Shown one piece after another: positions 35,980 to 47,529 of a DNA stretch of 64,000 bases. Positions within the stretch are counted from its first letter, which is position 1; the number at the start of each line of letters is the position of its first letter. The notes beneath the pieces were generated by a model that was given only the letters and a program-made list of their open reading frames with translations, was not told the DNA's origin and did not search any database. The stretch comes from Tetradesmus obliquus (lineage: Eukaryota; Chlorophyta; Chlorophyceae; Sphaeropleales; Scenedesmaceae), in the NCBI GenBank assembly GCA_030272155.1, contig CP126193.1, forward strand, positions 3,968,001 through 4,032,000, read 5' to 3'. Position numbers and translations under genes: made by a program.

Positions 35980-38900
35980 TTGACGCTGACGGGGGAGCAG
36001 CAGCAGGGGCGGGCGGCGGCGGCACTGCCAGCCACCAGCAAAGGCGCTCTCAGATGCGCGGGCAGCTAGACCGCGCACAACTCTAGAGCAGTTGATGTCT
36101 GTGCATGGCATTCTTGTTGGGCCAGCTAGGACAGTGAAAGAGGGAGCTGCCAGCTAACTGGGCCTAGCAGGTGGCTTGGCAAGCAATTGCGCGGCATCTC
36201 ATGCGATGCGTGTTGTCATGTGTGAGTGTTACACCGCAAGTGCTGAGCAGTTGAGCAGGCGCTGGCTGCGAATCATAGACTCCTGGCCTGGATAGACTTC
36301 TTGCAGCACCCTAGTACAGCCGCTGCAGCAGCAACAAACACCGTACGGTGTGCCGTGTTTGCTTTGTGTTGCTTGACTTGCTCATTTAATCATTCTTGTA
36401 GCCTGCTATGTGTGGAGCATGCCCCACCCTCAAGTCTTGTTGAAGTCAACAACGCTGACAAGCCAGCTGTGCTGCACAAACGCCAGCAGGCATGGCTGTA
36501 GGCAGCAGATGCTGCAAAGCAGGTGCAGCATAGCCATTGACAGCAGCAACACTAAGCAGGACCGCTTGGCAGCTGGGTGCATGAGCTAGACTTTGGCGGG
36601 TCTGCCAGCGTGCCAGGCGAGTGGGTTGCGAAACATATGTTACAGTACACAATGCAATGCCTTGTGATGCCACAGGCGTGCAAGCTCTTGATAACATGCA
36701 GTAACACACCAAATTGTGACTCGCAGCTATAGCACCGCGACCTGTCACCAGCGCAGAGCTCTCTCCTTGAGGACACATAAACCTCTTAGCATCTGCCAGT
36801 TTGCCGCTGTTTGAGAGGTCATGCAGTGTGGTTCAGTGGCTGGTAGCTGCATATGCACTGCTGCAGTAGTTCACTGTGCTGCCCCTCCTCACCACCCCTT
36901 CTTATGCAGCATCCATCAGTGTGTCAGAGAGCATACTTACATGTGGGTCCTGGCACAATCTCAGATAGTACGAGCCGCAATACGATGAACGCATGTTCAA
37001 AGACAAGTGAGTATGAGATTGAAGTTCTGTGAGCAGGATGCACACCCTTGCATGCCATGTTGTAGTGCGAATGTAGCACTGTTTACTGGAACTGTGACAG
37101 CACTGTTCAATGTCACAATGTGACACAGCGCTCAACAGAACCTCACTTCACCGTCATGCTCTACATGCAATTCACGCGAACATATTCAGATTGTGCAACC
37201 GCACAGCCCAACCCAGAGCCAGGTTTTGGTCAGATGGCTGCACTGCCAGCTCAGTGCCACTCAGGGGCTGGCCCAGCTAGCACGTGCCGTAAGGGGCAGG
37301 AAAAAATTGGGCAGCGGCTACCATGGGCGCTTCTAGGTTGGCTCTGCCACAGAGCACTGCGCACCATCAAAAGCACGACATTGTGACCGATGGATTGGCC
37401 ACCATCAATGGTCATGGCATGCAGCAACCAGGGCTCAGGCTTTGGTTGGGTAATCAGGTTTGCTGCAAAGTAAGGCTGCCGCATACGCAATATTAAACTT
37501 GTAAATAGCAAAAAGCGTGGAGTTTGAACCACAACCAGAGGTGAGATACACCACGAACGACAAAAAGGTTAGCAACAGGTTAGCAACAGGTTAGCATCAT
37601 GTCAGTGCCAGAGCACCGCACTGCGGTGCTGGTACTTATAGCTACCGTGGTTGCCGAGCCAACAACCTTTTTTTCCTCAACGGGTAGTGGGTGTGGAGCC
37701 CAGGGGCGCCGCCCCTGGCCACACACACCCTCTTAGCCTTAACTTACCCAGGAGCTGCAGAGCTGCCTGGGTAGTCACTCACTCACTCACTTTCCTCAAG
37801 TCACAATTATCCACCTCCTCTTTCTTCCTTACTGCGCCACTTTCTGTTGCTTCGCGCGGCTTTGCCTTCAACTCTCCTGAGCCAGCGGGCGCCGACATCC
37901 ACGCATCCAGGGTGTATTCACACAAGGACGACGCTGTCGAGCCTTGCACTCTGAACGCCTCCCTGCTGAGGCCCCGTGTGGGCCAGGCAGTGAGCCAGAA
38001 GCAGCTACGCGAGTAGCTGCTGCTGGGTGGATGCAGCCACTTCCATCGTGACCTCGTTGTGCACCTCTGGTGCAGCTGCGTGACATTGCGCCCGTACTAG
38101 TGCTGGGCCTGATGCCAGGGAGCTCCTGCTGGCAAATGAGCCATGCAGAGCAAGCCCAGCAGCAGGCCCGAGCATGAAATTAAGTCGGGTTGCGGCACGC
38201 AGTTCACATGTGATGGAAGGCTACGTATGGTTTGATCATCGGGTGGCAAGTGGCCAGTCAAAGGTAAGAAGAGGTGAGTGCTATGGCACAGGTGAGAACT
38301 CAAGGCTACTGTGGTGGTCACAGCTCAGAGGTGTGGCAGCTCTACATGTGCAGGTCCACATGTTGCTTGCATGCTGCTCAACGGCCTGGGCTGGTGCCCA
38401 CTTGTCACCTGTTCGATTCAGGTGCAGGCTCTACGCACTTTGTGCGAATCCTTTGCTGGTCGGGTGCTGGCTGTTCTGTTGCTGGCTGTTCTGTTGACAA
38501 GAGCACCGCATGCTTCATGAAGATTATTAACGTGTTGCGGTGTACTGTGTTGCTGATGTGTTGCTGCTGCATGTGAAGTTGATGCTTTGGGCCAGTATGC
38601 CCGGCAGGTGGGAACTGATGAAGTACCCCCAACAGGTGCCAAATTTCCTCTACATAATCAAATGAGTGGTGGATGTTTGTTGGGTATCTACTGGACATCC
38701 GATGCATTACTGGCGGAAATACGCTCTTGTACAGACTGTCCTGCCGTACAACTGGTCCTGCGAGGCACTAGAGCCTCTCTGAGAGATCTTTGGTGTTTAC
38801 CATGACAGCGCTGGCACGCTCGTACAATTTCACAGCACTGCTGAGCAGCAACAAGGGCTTGAGTTGAAACTTCGTAACCCTCGAATTACAACAAATGCAG

Positions 38901-39403
38901 ACAACTGTCGCCAGAGTGTGTAGACATAGCCACTGCCTGCAGCTGTGGCACACAGCAGTGCTCCATGCAGCCTGATGTACACCATACATGCAAGTATCAG
39001 GAAGTCATGTGCACAAGCTGGCAATGCTTCACATCAGGGTGACGATGATCCTGCAGTCTACAGGACCCTAACAAGGGACCATGTGCGCCAAGCACTACAG
39101 CACGAGATGCTGACGTTAAGCGCAGCTCATGTTTAGGTGTGTATATATATTACTGCTGCAGATGGCAAGCAAAGCAGCTATACGTAAACAGTGGCTGGCA
39201 CGCCTGCTGCAGCCTGCACCCCAATACCCTGGCCTGCCAGGCCAGGCCTACAGTGCCCCCCCATTCGGTGAATATAAGGAGTTGCAGGAACTATTCCTGC
39301 ATCAGAATGCCCAGTCAAATAACTAAAAGGGCCCTCCAAGGCGCCATGGCTGCCTTCAAGTATGTTCAGCTGCATCGCTGCTCTAGCCAGCAGCTGCACT
39401 GCA
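35980..39403. other. Gene-poor region with short repeats and inverted repeats
   Basis: The largest gap, 3.4 kb. Seen in it: an 11-bp unit GGTTAGCAACA repeated three times at 37567-37600, two adjacent inverted repeats at 37689-37773, and a CACT run at about 37777-37792. No gene, RNA or transposase is supported. The 3' flanks of both neighbouring genes point into this gap. Confidence 0.5.
37689..37773. repeat. Two adjacent inverted repeats (potential hairpins)
   Basis: The first has arms CCAGGGGC at 37700-37707 and GCCCCTGG at 37711-37718, flanked by complementary GGGTGTGG and CCACACAC-type arms. The second has arms TACCCAGG at 37745-37752 and CCTGGGTA at 37766-37773. They could be ends of a small non-autonomous element or processing signals; no target-site duplication was identified. 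Confidence 0.6.
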
Positions 39404-41164
39404 TCAGGACGCCAGCAACCGCTGCTGCAGCTGCTGTATGCTCCTGGGCCGCGCCTGCAGTGCCGCCTCCAGCTGCGCCCGCACCTCCTTGAGCACGGCA
39501 TTAAACTGCATGTAGGACGCCTTGCGGGCCAGCCAGACCCTGTCCAGCAGCGCAAAGGCTGCACAGTACACCTCCTCAAAGGCGGTGTCACTCTCTGCCA
39601 GCAGCGCACAGAACGCACGTCCTGCAAGCGCGCAAGCGTACATAAACACACACACACAGGCAGCAGAGTAGGTAGCCAGCAAGTAATGGATATGCGCGCT
39701 GCTGCTTGCTACGCCTGCTGCACACTCCCTGCAAGAGCTGTACAGCCTCCCAACATGCTGAAGCATCTGCGGTCGGCTGCGCAGCTGCGTCAGAGCCAGC
39801 ACCCACCTGCTGCTGTGGTTGGCAGCTTGCCTGGGCTGCTGCCTGCAATACCCAGCAGCTCTGACAGCACAAACGTGAGGTTCAGCCCCGCCACCGCAAA
39901 GGGGTACTCCCAGTCGGAGCGGCTGCCTTGCGTCTTGTGCAGCAGCTGGCTGAACAGCACCGGGTGCCGTGTTCCCAAGTACAGCAGGTTGTCCAGGCCA
40001 AACAGGCCAGCACCTCTGAAATCTGTGCCTGGGTCCTCACCCTGCACCACAAAAGCAGCAGCAGGTTCATAGCGATGTCATGTCGTATCAAGCTGGGCAG
40101 CCTAGGCAGGCTTGTACTGCAGGCCTGTCACATGCTGGCATCGCAGCAGGATCTGCAGTGCCAGTGAAGGCACAGCAGTGGATGTACTGCAGCAGCCTGC
40201 TGCTCGTCGTGCCTGGCAACACATCAAACCAGGCCTGCATGTCAACTGTCTTGCATTGCTGCGCACAACAAGCAGTATTGAAGGGCACCTGTAGTACACA
40301 ACGGCCTGCCTGCCGCGTCTCACTGCCGTGACTGCTGCCGTAGCTAATGCCGCTGCTTCCGCACCTGCCAGCCCATGTCCTTCCATTTTGGCGTCTTGAG
40401 GGCCTCGCAGGGCTGGCCAGGGAAGGCCAGGCCCCACAGCTCACGCAGCTGCTCCTGGTGCGCGGGGTTGGCGCCGTCGTAGGGCACTGCCAACCGCTCC
40501 TGCAGCTCCTCCAGCCGCTCAGCCTGCAGGAGGGACACAGCAGCAGCAGCAACAACTGTGTGGGCAAGTGCATGGGCAGCAATTGCTTGCCAATTCTGTC
40601 TTGCTGTTTTGCAACAGCCGAAATAGTCGGCCCGCAGCATGCACTGAAACATATGTGCGTGATTGTGCTTGCTAATAGCGCTAGTGTTGGCGCTGCGGTC
40701 GACTGTGCATGCGTGCATCGTCTGCAGGCAGAGACACTCGTGCATCATCCACTGGCAGCTGCAGCTCTGCTGGAGCTGTCCAAGCAGCCCACCTGTACAA
40801 GTGACAGGCTGAGCCCACTGCCACCACCCAGCAGCGACTGCAGGCAGCGGCTCAGTGTTCCTGCAAGCAGCGCACAGAGATGTTGCTGCCAGCACTGCAC
40901 CAGAAAGCTCAGCGAACTGCATGCAGGCATGACAATCGTGCAAGGGAGCTGTGCATAATCAGCAGGAGCTACATGCAACACTTGGTGCTGGCTAGGTGTG
41001 TTTGCTGAGTTGCACTTACTGAGTAATGCCAGCCATGATTCCACCACACAGCGGATGAAGGCATCCACAGAGAAGGGCTGGTGCACTATGAGTTGCTGCT
41101 GATGTGGCCGAGACACAGACACAGGGCCACTGCTGCTGCTGTAGTCCTCCCCAAGCAGCGACTC
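39404..41164 (-). CDS. ELMO (CED-12) domain protein
   Basis: ELMO-domain proteins act with small GTPases; the ELMOD class are GAPs for Arf-family GTPases. Exons in gene order: 41020-41164, 40793-40860, 40365-40523, 39807-40041, 39404-39621 (TGA at 39404), with all phases agreeing. The domain is complete in outline: RLEELQERLAVPYD, LWGLAFPGQPCEALKTPKWK, DMGWQ, GTDFRGAGLFGLDNLLYLG, SDWEYPFAVAGLNLTFVL and ASYMQFNAVLKEVR are all ELMO hallmarks. The invariant-type DFRG and WEYPFAVAG motifs are present. The N-terminal exon is unresolved: an ATG at 41294 is nearby, but no donor with the right phase was found, so the true start lies above 41164. The first exon given (ESLLGEDYSSS) is poorly conserved. 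Confidence 0.85.
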
Positions 41165-42115
41165 CTGCAAGCCATCTGCGGTGCAAGCAAGCTGTTCAGC
41201 ACCAGCAGCCTGGGTAGCACAGCAGTTGCAGGTGCAGCTCCTGCTGTAGCTCTGCACCTTGAGCCCCTCGTCTCCGCCGCGGTCCGCTGCTCATTGTTGG
41301 TCAAAAGAGTTTCCCAAAGATGCGCTTCACGTACTGGGCGTCAGTATGCCGTACGAGGGCATGCACAGCAAAAAGCACCAGTCCTAGCGAAACTGATTCT
41401 AATCCCAACGTACGGTAGCTGCTGCTGACTACGAGGCGCGGAGTTGCAACCAAATTGAACGGTGAGCTACGCTTAGCAAAGGAGAAGGCGTGACAGCGAG
41501 ACCGTAGGGTGTTCCCTGAGGCATAGGGTTGTTTTGCGTGAAGGTGGGTTTGTTGCCATGGTGCACACAACATGTGCCATATAAAGAAAGTTGCCGATTG
41601 CATTCATTACAAGCATAAGCATGATGCAACATAATGCATACTCACATGGCCTCACATGTGCCAGTTGCTTGGTACATGATCAGTGCATCACAGTTGCCAC
41701 CAGACAGATGTCTCACACGCTGCAGCAATGACGGCCTACTGTACGCCATCTAACAACACTAGCCTGGTCTGAGCCATGAACCGTCTGCTGTGACCGCGCA
41801 AGCCTGGGCTTAGACCAATGACACCGTTTAACGCTGGCAACTGTCAGCATCAAACTGACAACAAGATAACCACTCTCGTACAGCCACAAATAATTTCCTG
41901 CAGTTGCATCACTGGCACATACCGACAGGATCAAGCTCCAACTGGCTTCAAACAACACTTGGCTGCTGCAGAGAAATTGGTGCTAAGGGCCTGTACGTGC
42001 ATGCACATGCCCTTCTCTAAACAAACAAGCTTCTGCAATGGCCTGGCGATTGATCTTTTCAGCGTGCAGGACCATGACAGCGCTTTCATCTTTTGCTGGT
42101 ATGCAGGCAATGTGC
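41165..42115. other. 5' end of the ELMO gene and intergenic region
   Basis: It should contain the missing 5' exon and promoter of the ELMO gene (candidate ATG at 41294) and the 3' flank of the zinc-ribbon gene. No independent gene is supported. Confidence 0.45.
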
Positions 42116-42508
42116 TCAAGGAGCCTCCCGCTGTGCATCATTTACACACCCTGGCCTGGTCAGGCTGTGTGGCATCTGCTGCAACCGTGCCTTGCTGCTC
42201 AGCCGCCTTGCTGCTCCCCGCGCCCCCGCCATGCTGCTGCCGCCGCCGCTACCTCGTCCTGCGTTGCTGCTGCTGGCGCCACCCCTGTTCCGGCCCTTGC
42301 TTCGGCCCTTGCTGCTTTTGCCCTGCTGGTCTGCCCTCAAGCTGTTGCCCTTCGTCTCCGCATGGCACTCCCGGCACTTCGGAGGACTGCCGTCAGCCAG
42401 AGGCACAAAGGGCACAGTGGTGTGCTTGCCGCAGCTGCTGCAGCTGCCCTCCCATACCGGCTTGCCAGCGGTTGTCTTCCTGCCTGTGTCACTCCAGCCT
42501 GTGGCATG

Positions 42509-42552
<44 letters not shown>

Positions 42553-43555
42553 GCATGCAATCCCACTCAAGAAACTGGCAACATTTTCCTGCTCAAAGGG
42601 GCGAGCAACCACTGCAGGGCGCCTGGATGCATGCAATGTCAGCTGCACATCCATGTTGTTTGAGGCTGTTGACGTCAAAGCAAGCGCGAGTCAGCTGTCT
42701 GTCTCTCGCAGCCTCTGCAGCTGCGTCAGCTGTGGTGCACAAACGGCACATGCACCGCACATGACTTGTGGCAGCACTTCCTGCGCATACGGAGGTCGCC
42801 TCCATCTGTGCAAACACCCAAAAGACCCTGCAAGGTTCAGCACGCACCTTGCACCACCCCTGCCCTACGTGCATGCTTCAAGCGCTAGATAAAGCATGTG
42901 CACAGAGCCAAGAACATGCAGCCATACAGACAAGACCATCACGCCTGCAAGAAACTAGATCACAGCCAGGCCCTCGCCCCACCTGGCAAGGCACATGAGG
43001 CCAGCGCCTGTTTGAACTTGTAGTCAAAGGCTCGCTCCCAGGGGTCCATTGAGGAGTCATAGTAGCCGTCTTCATCCGGCATCTGCGCATCTGCGGTGTT
43101 GACACAAAGGAATTGCAACTGTCACCGGCTAGTGCCACTGCCACCGGCCCAACTCTGCAAGTCCTGATGATAGGGAAATGTGGTCTGGCCACTTCCAGCA
43201 TGCGGCGGCACATGGCAGCAGCCAGCTGCAGCAGAAATCCCTCCCTGCTGCCACTGCTGGTGCTCGTGACGCGACATGGCTTTTGTGACGCTCAACCTGG
43301 CGGCTTGGAGCGAACTCGGAGTTGTGGCATTGCGCTGCCCTGGTTGGACCCCACTCAGGCTGGCTGCATGCTGTCGCGCTGCTAGGTCATAGCAGCTGGT
43401 TTTGTCTTGTCAGCTGCTGTTACAACAGACACGGGCAGGTACACCCAATGCAGCCTGTGCTCACCATATGCAGCTTCGAAGTCGACCACCCCGTCTTCAG
43501 CCGTGAAGAAAGCCAGGGACTCGTACCCGCCGTAGTAGTCGTCAATTACGCCCAT
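42116..43555 (-). CDS. CxxC zinc-ribbon protein with basic Gly/Ser/Arg-rich tail
   Basis: Three exons with matching phases, 43465-43555, 42983-43090 and 42116-42588, give 223 aa ending in TGA. The start is the ATG at 43555 (MGVIDDYYGGYESLAFF). The N-terminal part is acidic and tyrosine-rich (DEDGYYDSSMDPWERAF). Exon 3 begins with a run of alanines, coded by a CTG/GCT repeat, then a zinc ribbon with two CxxC pairs (CSSCGKHTTVPF ... CRECH), the spacing of the GKxTxVPFxP class seen in bacteria and plants. A basic, Ser/Gly/Arg-rich tail (GRSKGRNRGG) suggests RNA or DNA contact. The exact role is unknown. The family assignment rests on the CxxC...VPF...CxxC signature only. Confidence 0.75.
42511..42551. 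repeat. CAG/CTG trinucleotide run (polyalanine frame)
   Basis: About 13 repeat units of CAG on the plus strand, translated as polyalanine on the minus strand in the zinc-ribbon gene. This is a candidate unstable microsatellite inside a coding exon. Confidence 0.9.
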
Positions 43556-43633
43556 GTCTGCGCATCCACTTTCATCAGCTACTTGAAATATAATAGCTTT
43601 TGACCCCCGTCAAAGCGTGTTGTTGGCACTGGC

Positions 43634-43666
<33 letters not shown>

Positions 43667-44540
43667 ACTGCTGCCCTTGCTGCTGCAGTGCCATGCAGGA
43701 CGGATGCAGATGTCAGCCAGGTATATGTAATTGGCCTTGCGTGAACAGTTCCTCAGCTCATGTGTTATACGTTCCAGCCTCTATGCTCTGTAAAGGCTGC
43801 TTGCCAAAGGCACTGCTGTAGATCAGCTGACTAGGTAAATGTCCTCGCTCACTCAGCTGCAAAAGAGTGCCACCTTCGACGTGAGTATGTTTGTAACCGG
43901 CTATACTCTGCAGAAAAGCTGCTGCTGAATCAGCGTGATCAGGGACGAGCACTGCTGTGAGGACGCGTGGGGAAGGGGTGAGGGCGGTTTAGTTGGAGCC
44001 TTGCTGTTGTTGCTGCAGTTACATAAACTAGCCAACAACGTTAAGTTGTTCATTTGCTGTATGCTCGCCGCTTTACTGCTGAGATACGTCGGGACTTCCC
44101 GCCATTGATGATGTGGTGACGCTCAAGGTGGCTTTTCAACTATGGCAAATTCCATTTCAAATACATCTCTTTGCAGCTAGAAATCACAGTGCGAGCAGCC
44201 GAGGCAGAGGAACGATGACGTTCACTGGTTGCTGGTGAGGTTCAGTGGCATCTGCTGTCGCCAGTGTCCCCCACTGCAAACTACAAACAGTACTGCATGC
44301 TGCTCTTGCAAGACGCCTAAGGATGAAACGCTTGTTGGTGTGCGTTGATGTCACGGCTGTGATGAGGCCTGCAGGCAGGCCACAACACTGTTGGCTTACC
44401 AAGCTGTCGTTTTGCTGTACTCCCCTGTTTCAGAAACCCTGATGGTAGCATGATGGTGCTCTGAAAGCAAAGCACTGACACAGCTGAAGGAGCTGGGAGG
44501 CTGGACATCTTCACAACCCTCACAGCCTGGCTCAGTCAGC
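43556..44540. promoter_or_regulatory. Divergent intergenic region, zinc-ribbon gene and LRR gene
   Basis: This 985-bp region separates two divergent start codons and should carry both promoters. A CTG run lies at about 43637-43667. No other feature is supported. Confidence 0.45.
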
Positions 44541-46583
44541 ATGGCACAGCATGCTTCTGCTCCATCGCTGTTGCGTGCAACAGAGCAACTTGGAGATGCA
44601 TGGTGGGCACAGCACATGCTGCCATTGCTGCTTGACCAGCAGTCAGCAGCGGCAGTCACGCTGTCCAGCAAGCAGCTGCGCAGACTGTGTCAGAGTGGGC
44701 AGCAGTCGCTGCGGCTTGGCGAGGACAGCGACTGGCAGGAGCATGCGGCTGCAGCACACCTGTCGGAACGCTTCCCTGCTTGCAGGAAGCTGCTAGTGAC
44801 AGCGTGCAGCAGCGATGACTTGGCTTTCCACCTCCCAGACGCCCTGGATACCTTATCAGGGTCAGTGCATGCAGGCTTGATGAAGACAAGTGATTGCTGA
44901 AGATTGGATCTGCAGAAGCCTGATGACAGGCTCTGGCAGGCATAAGCTGTGGTATGTTTGTAGAATGGCGATTTGTAGCATACAGCTTGCACTAGGCTAT
45001 GGCATTGCCTCCAGCGACAGCTGCACTGCACGTTTCAGGCAGCAAGTATGGAAGGCATACTCCCATCAAGTTCAGTCACATGAGTGCTGCGGTGGACGGC
45101 CCCAACGTTTGCCTGCTGCAGAATGACCAGCATGTCAACGCTGGTAGTCAATGTGTTTGACGCAGCAGCAACAGCTGACCCCAGTGCCATGGTTTTGGCC
45201 CTGCAAGGCGTGCGCCGCTTGATTGCTGGAGTGCAGGTGGCACGGGCAGCAGCACCAGCCAGAGCAGCTGCTGCAGCCTCTGCATGTGTCGGGCAGCCCT
45301 TTTTTGAGCTGCAGATCAGCCTGCACGACTCTGGTGTCATGGGCATGTGGCATGCTCATCCACGGGTGTGGCAGGCCATTGGACAGCTGCAGGGCCTGAA
45401 CTCGCTGCAGCTCAATTCTTGTAGCCCTGGCGTGCTGATGATGCCCAGCAGTATTGCTCACATCTCAGCATTAGCAAGCCTTGCAAGCACCCTCCACTCC
45501 CTGTGGATACAGCCCACTTTGGACAAGGCGCAGCACAGCCAAGCAATCGACTACAATGCAATTGGCAGCCTGAGCAGCCTGACTGCTCTCAGCCTGCCGC
45601 TGGCAGCAGAGCGGCAGGGCCTGAGCAGCATTAGCAGCTGCTGCCAGCTGCGGCGGCTGCACCTTGCAGTGGATGGGACAGGCACAGGGCAGCGGGTGGT
45701 TCTGCAGCCCAGCGAGGTGTCCGCTTTGCATGAGTTGACGCAGCTGACGACGCTGTGGCTGTACGATACAGATTATGAGGACAATGCTGGATGGTCTTTC
45801 CTGTCGAGCTTGAGGCGGCTGCAGCAGCTGCATGTGGACGCTGTCCTGCCGCACGCCACTGTGGCTGTGCTAGCACATCTCACGTGTCTCAGTGAGCTGA
45901 CATGCGGCTGGGAGCAGCAAGACGGGCTGCAACAGGCCGCAGGGTGCTGTGCTGTGGTGCGTGAGTTGGGCGTCACGTATGGTGACCCGCCCTTGTGTGC
46001 CTTCCCTGGGCTGACGTTCCTCATGCACCTCATGCCGTTGGACCCCTCTGTCTTCTTCAGCACTGCACAGTGCTGCACACAGCTGAAAAGGCTGCTGATG
46101 GCGCGCAAGTTTGGAGGCAATTCACTGTGTGATGCGGGGAGCTTGCATGCCACTGCTCCTTCTGCTGTGCGCACAGCAGCAGTGAGCAGCCTGACAGCAC
46201 TACAGCACCTTGTAGAAGTCGATCTGTCAGTCAATGACAACGCGGAGGTATGCGCGGTATCAGCGCTCTGGCAGGTGAAGGTGCTGTACTTGGTGGTGCC
46301 TGTACACAGCAGCTGCACTGTGCAAGGCTTGGCAGTTCTGGCAGCAATGAGGCAGCTGCAGGCACTGACACTTGTGCTGCCAAACAGCAGCAACAGCAGC
46401 TTGGAGAATGCAGATGTGCTGCTGCTGCTCGGCGCAGTCCGGCATGTGCAGTGCTTCACGGTTAAGGTTCAGGCGATGCACGTGCAGGGTGTGCGAGGTG
46501 TTTTTGCATATGCTTATATGGTGCTGACCAAGCAAGGGCTGCAGCTGCCAGGCGAGCTACTTGTAGAGGCGATTACGGACTAA
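44541..46583 (+). CDS. Leucine-rich repeat protein
   Basis: Two exons: 44541-44860 (ATG at 44541, donor GTCAGT, phase 2) and 45122-46583 (acceptor CTGCAG, TAA stop), giving 593 aa. The N-terminal stretch LPLLLDQQSAAAVTLSSKQL may be a degenerate F-box, since the neighbouring LRR gene at 24.5 kb has a clear one in the same position. LRR-like units follow: LQGLNSLQLNSC, LSSLTALSLPLA, LTQLTTLWLYDTD and LRRLQQLHVDAVL. The later part (VKVLYLVVPVHSS, MRQLQALTLVLPN) keeps the pattern loosely. LRR proteins of this kind are usually protein-binding receptors; the ligand and location cannot be told. No signal peptide or transmembrane segment is seen. Confidence 0.8.
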
Positions 46584-46829
46584 GAATGAGAGAAACAATG
46601 GCGGTGGAAACTCACCAAAGGTGGTGCTTGCCACGTGATACTGTGTTTGGTTATTCTGTTACTAACATGGCTTGATCGGTGATATGATTGTCCTTATTCC
46701 AGAGTACAGGGAGAGGGGGGACGATGATGGTGTTTGGCGCCGTTTGCAGAGGCGCTTGGCGCCGTCACACGCCGGCGCTGGCATGACTGGACTTGATTTG
46801 CAGTGACTAGGCTGTGATATGGATGGTTG

Positions 46830-46834
46830 TGTAA
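46830..46834 (+). terminator. Candidate TGTAA polyadenylation signal of the LRR gene
   Basis: TGTAA, the usual chlorophycean poly(A) signal, about 250 bp after the LRR stop codon. Five-base motifs occur by chance, so confidence is low. Confidence 0.3.
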
Positions 46835-47475
46835 GGAAATGTATGAACTGAAATAACCTGATGGTGAAGTGCACGCAGCCATTCTTACAACTCAGCTTTG
46901 AACAGCATACCAGCTGTGCTCAACCCGGGTGACTGCAAGACTCACACTTTCGGCAAGTCCACCAACTGCAGAGCAAACACTTCAACACACCAACAGCACA
47001 GCACTTCAAGGCACGAGAGGGAGTCCTCGTACCGGCTGCAGTGCAGCAAAATCGGAGCACACCATTGGCATGCAATGGGTGACGTCATGTCATGACAGTG
47101 CCACTTCGGGTGCCACTACCAAGTTTTGATCAAGCTGCTTCATGAAAGCATGAACGGCTGGGAGCTTTGGTTCCGTTTGAGTACACCACAGTGCTCGGTA
47201 TAGTTGCATTGTGCTTGCAATGTGAGACGTGCAACTCTCAAACTATATGTTTGCAGGAAGCACACTGCTGGGATGACACTTGTGGTTGATCTGATCAACT
47301 ATAATTGCGGTGGTTGAGGCGTGCGTGCTGCTGTTGACGCCTGCATCACCAGCATAATACAACAAGCCCTGGCAATTTTGAACAGGTGCAGCCTCGCCCC
47401 TATGTCACCTAGCACTGCAACCACAAGGGTCCGAATCAAGGGTCATGCGGCACGCGGCCAGCAGACGGAGCAAAG

Positions 47476-47480
47476 TTACA
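47476..47480 (-). terminator. Candidate TGTAA polyadenylation signal of GatA
   Basis: Minus-strand TGTAA about 50 bp downstream of the GatA stop, a plausible spacing for a short 3' UTR; chance occurrence is possible. Confidence 0.3.
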
Positions 47481-47529
47481 TGTCGATGCGAGGAGTCATG
47501 ACCCGCCGCGGTCTATCACCAAGACAACC

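Larger units (their letters stand above)
46584..47529. other. Convergent intergenic region, LRR gene and GatA
   Basis: The 3' flanks of two convergent genes. A TGTAA motif on the plus strand at 46830-46834 and one on the minus strand at 47476-47480 could be polyadenylation signals of the green-algal type. No gene is supported. Confidence 0.45.

Noticed and set aside
37651..38016. Plus-strand open frame of 121 codons across the inverted-repeat region
   Set aside because: No ATG at its start, it reads through palindromes and simple repeats, and it has no motif or splice partner.
35980..39403. A transposable element or gene in the largest gap
   Set aside because: No transposase, reverse transcriptase or long terminal repeats seen; open frames there are short, lack ATG context and show no recognisable family.
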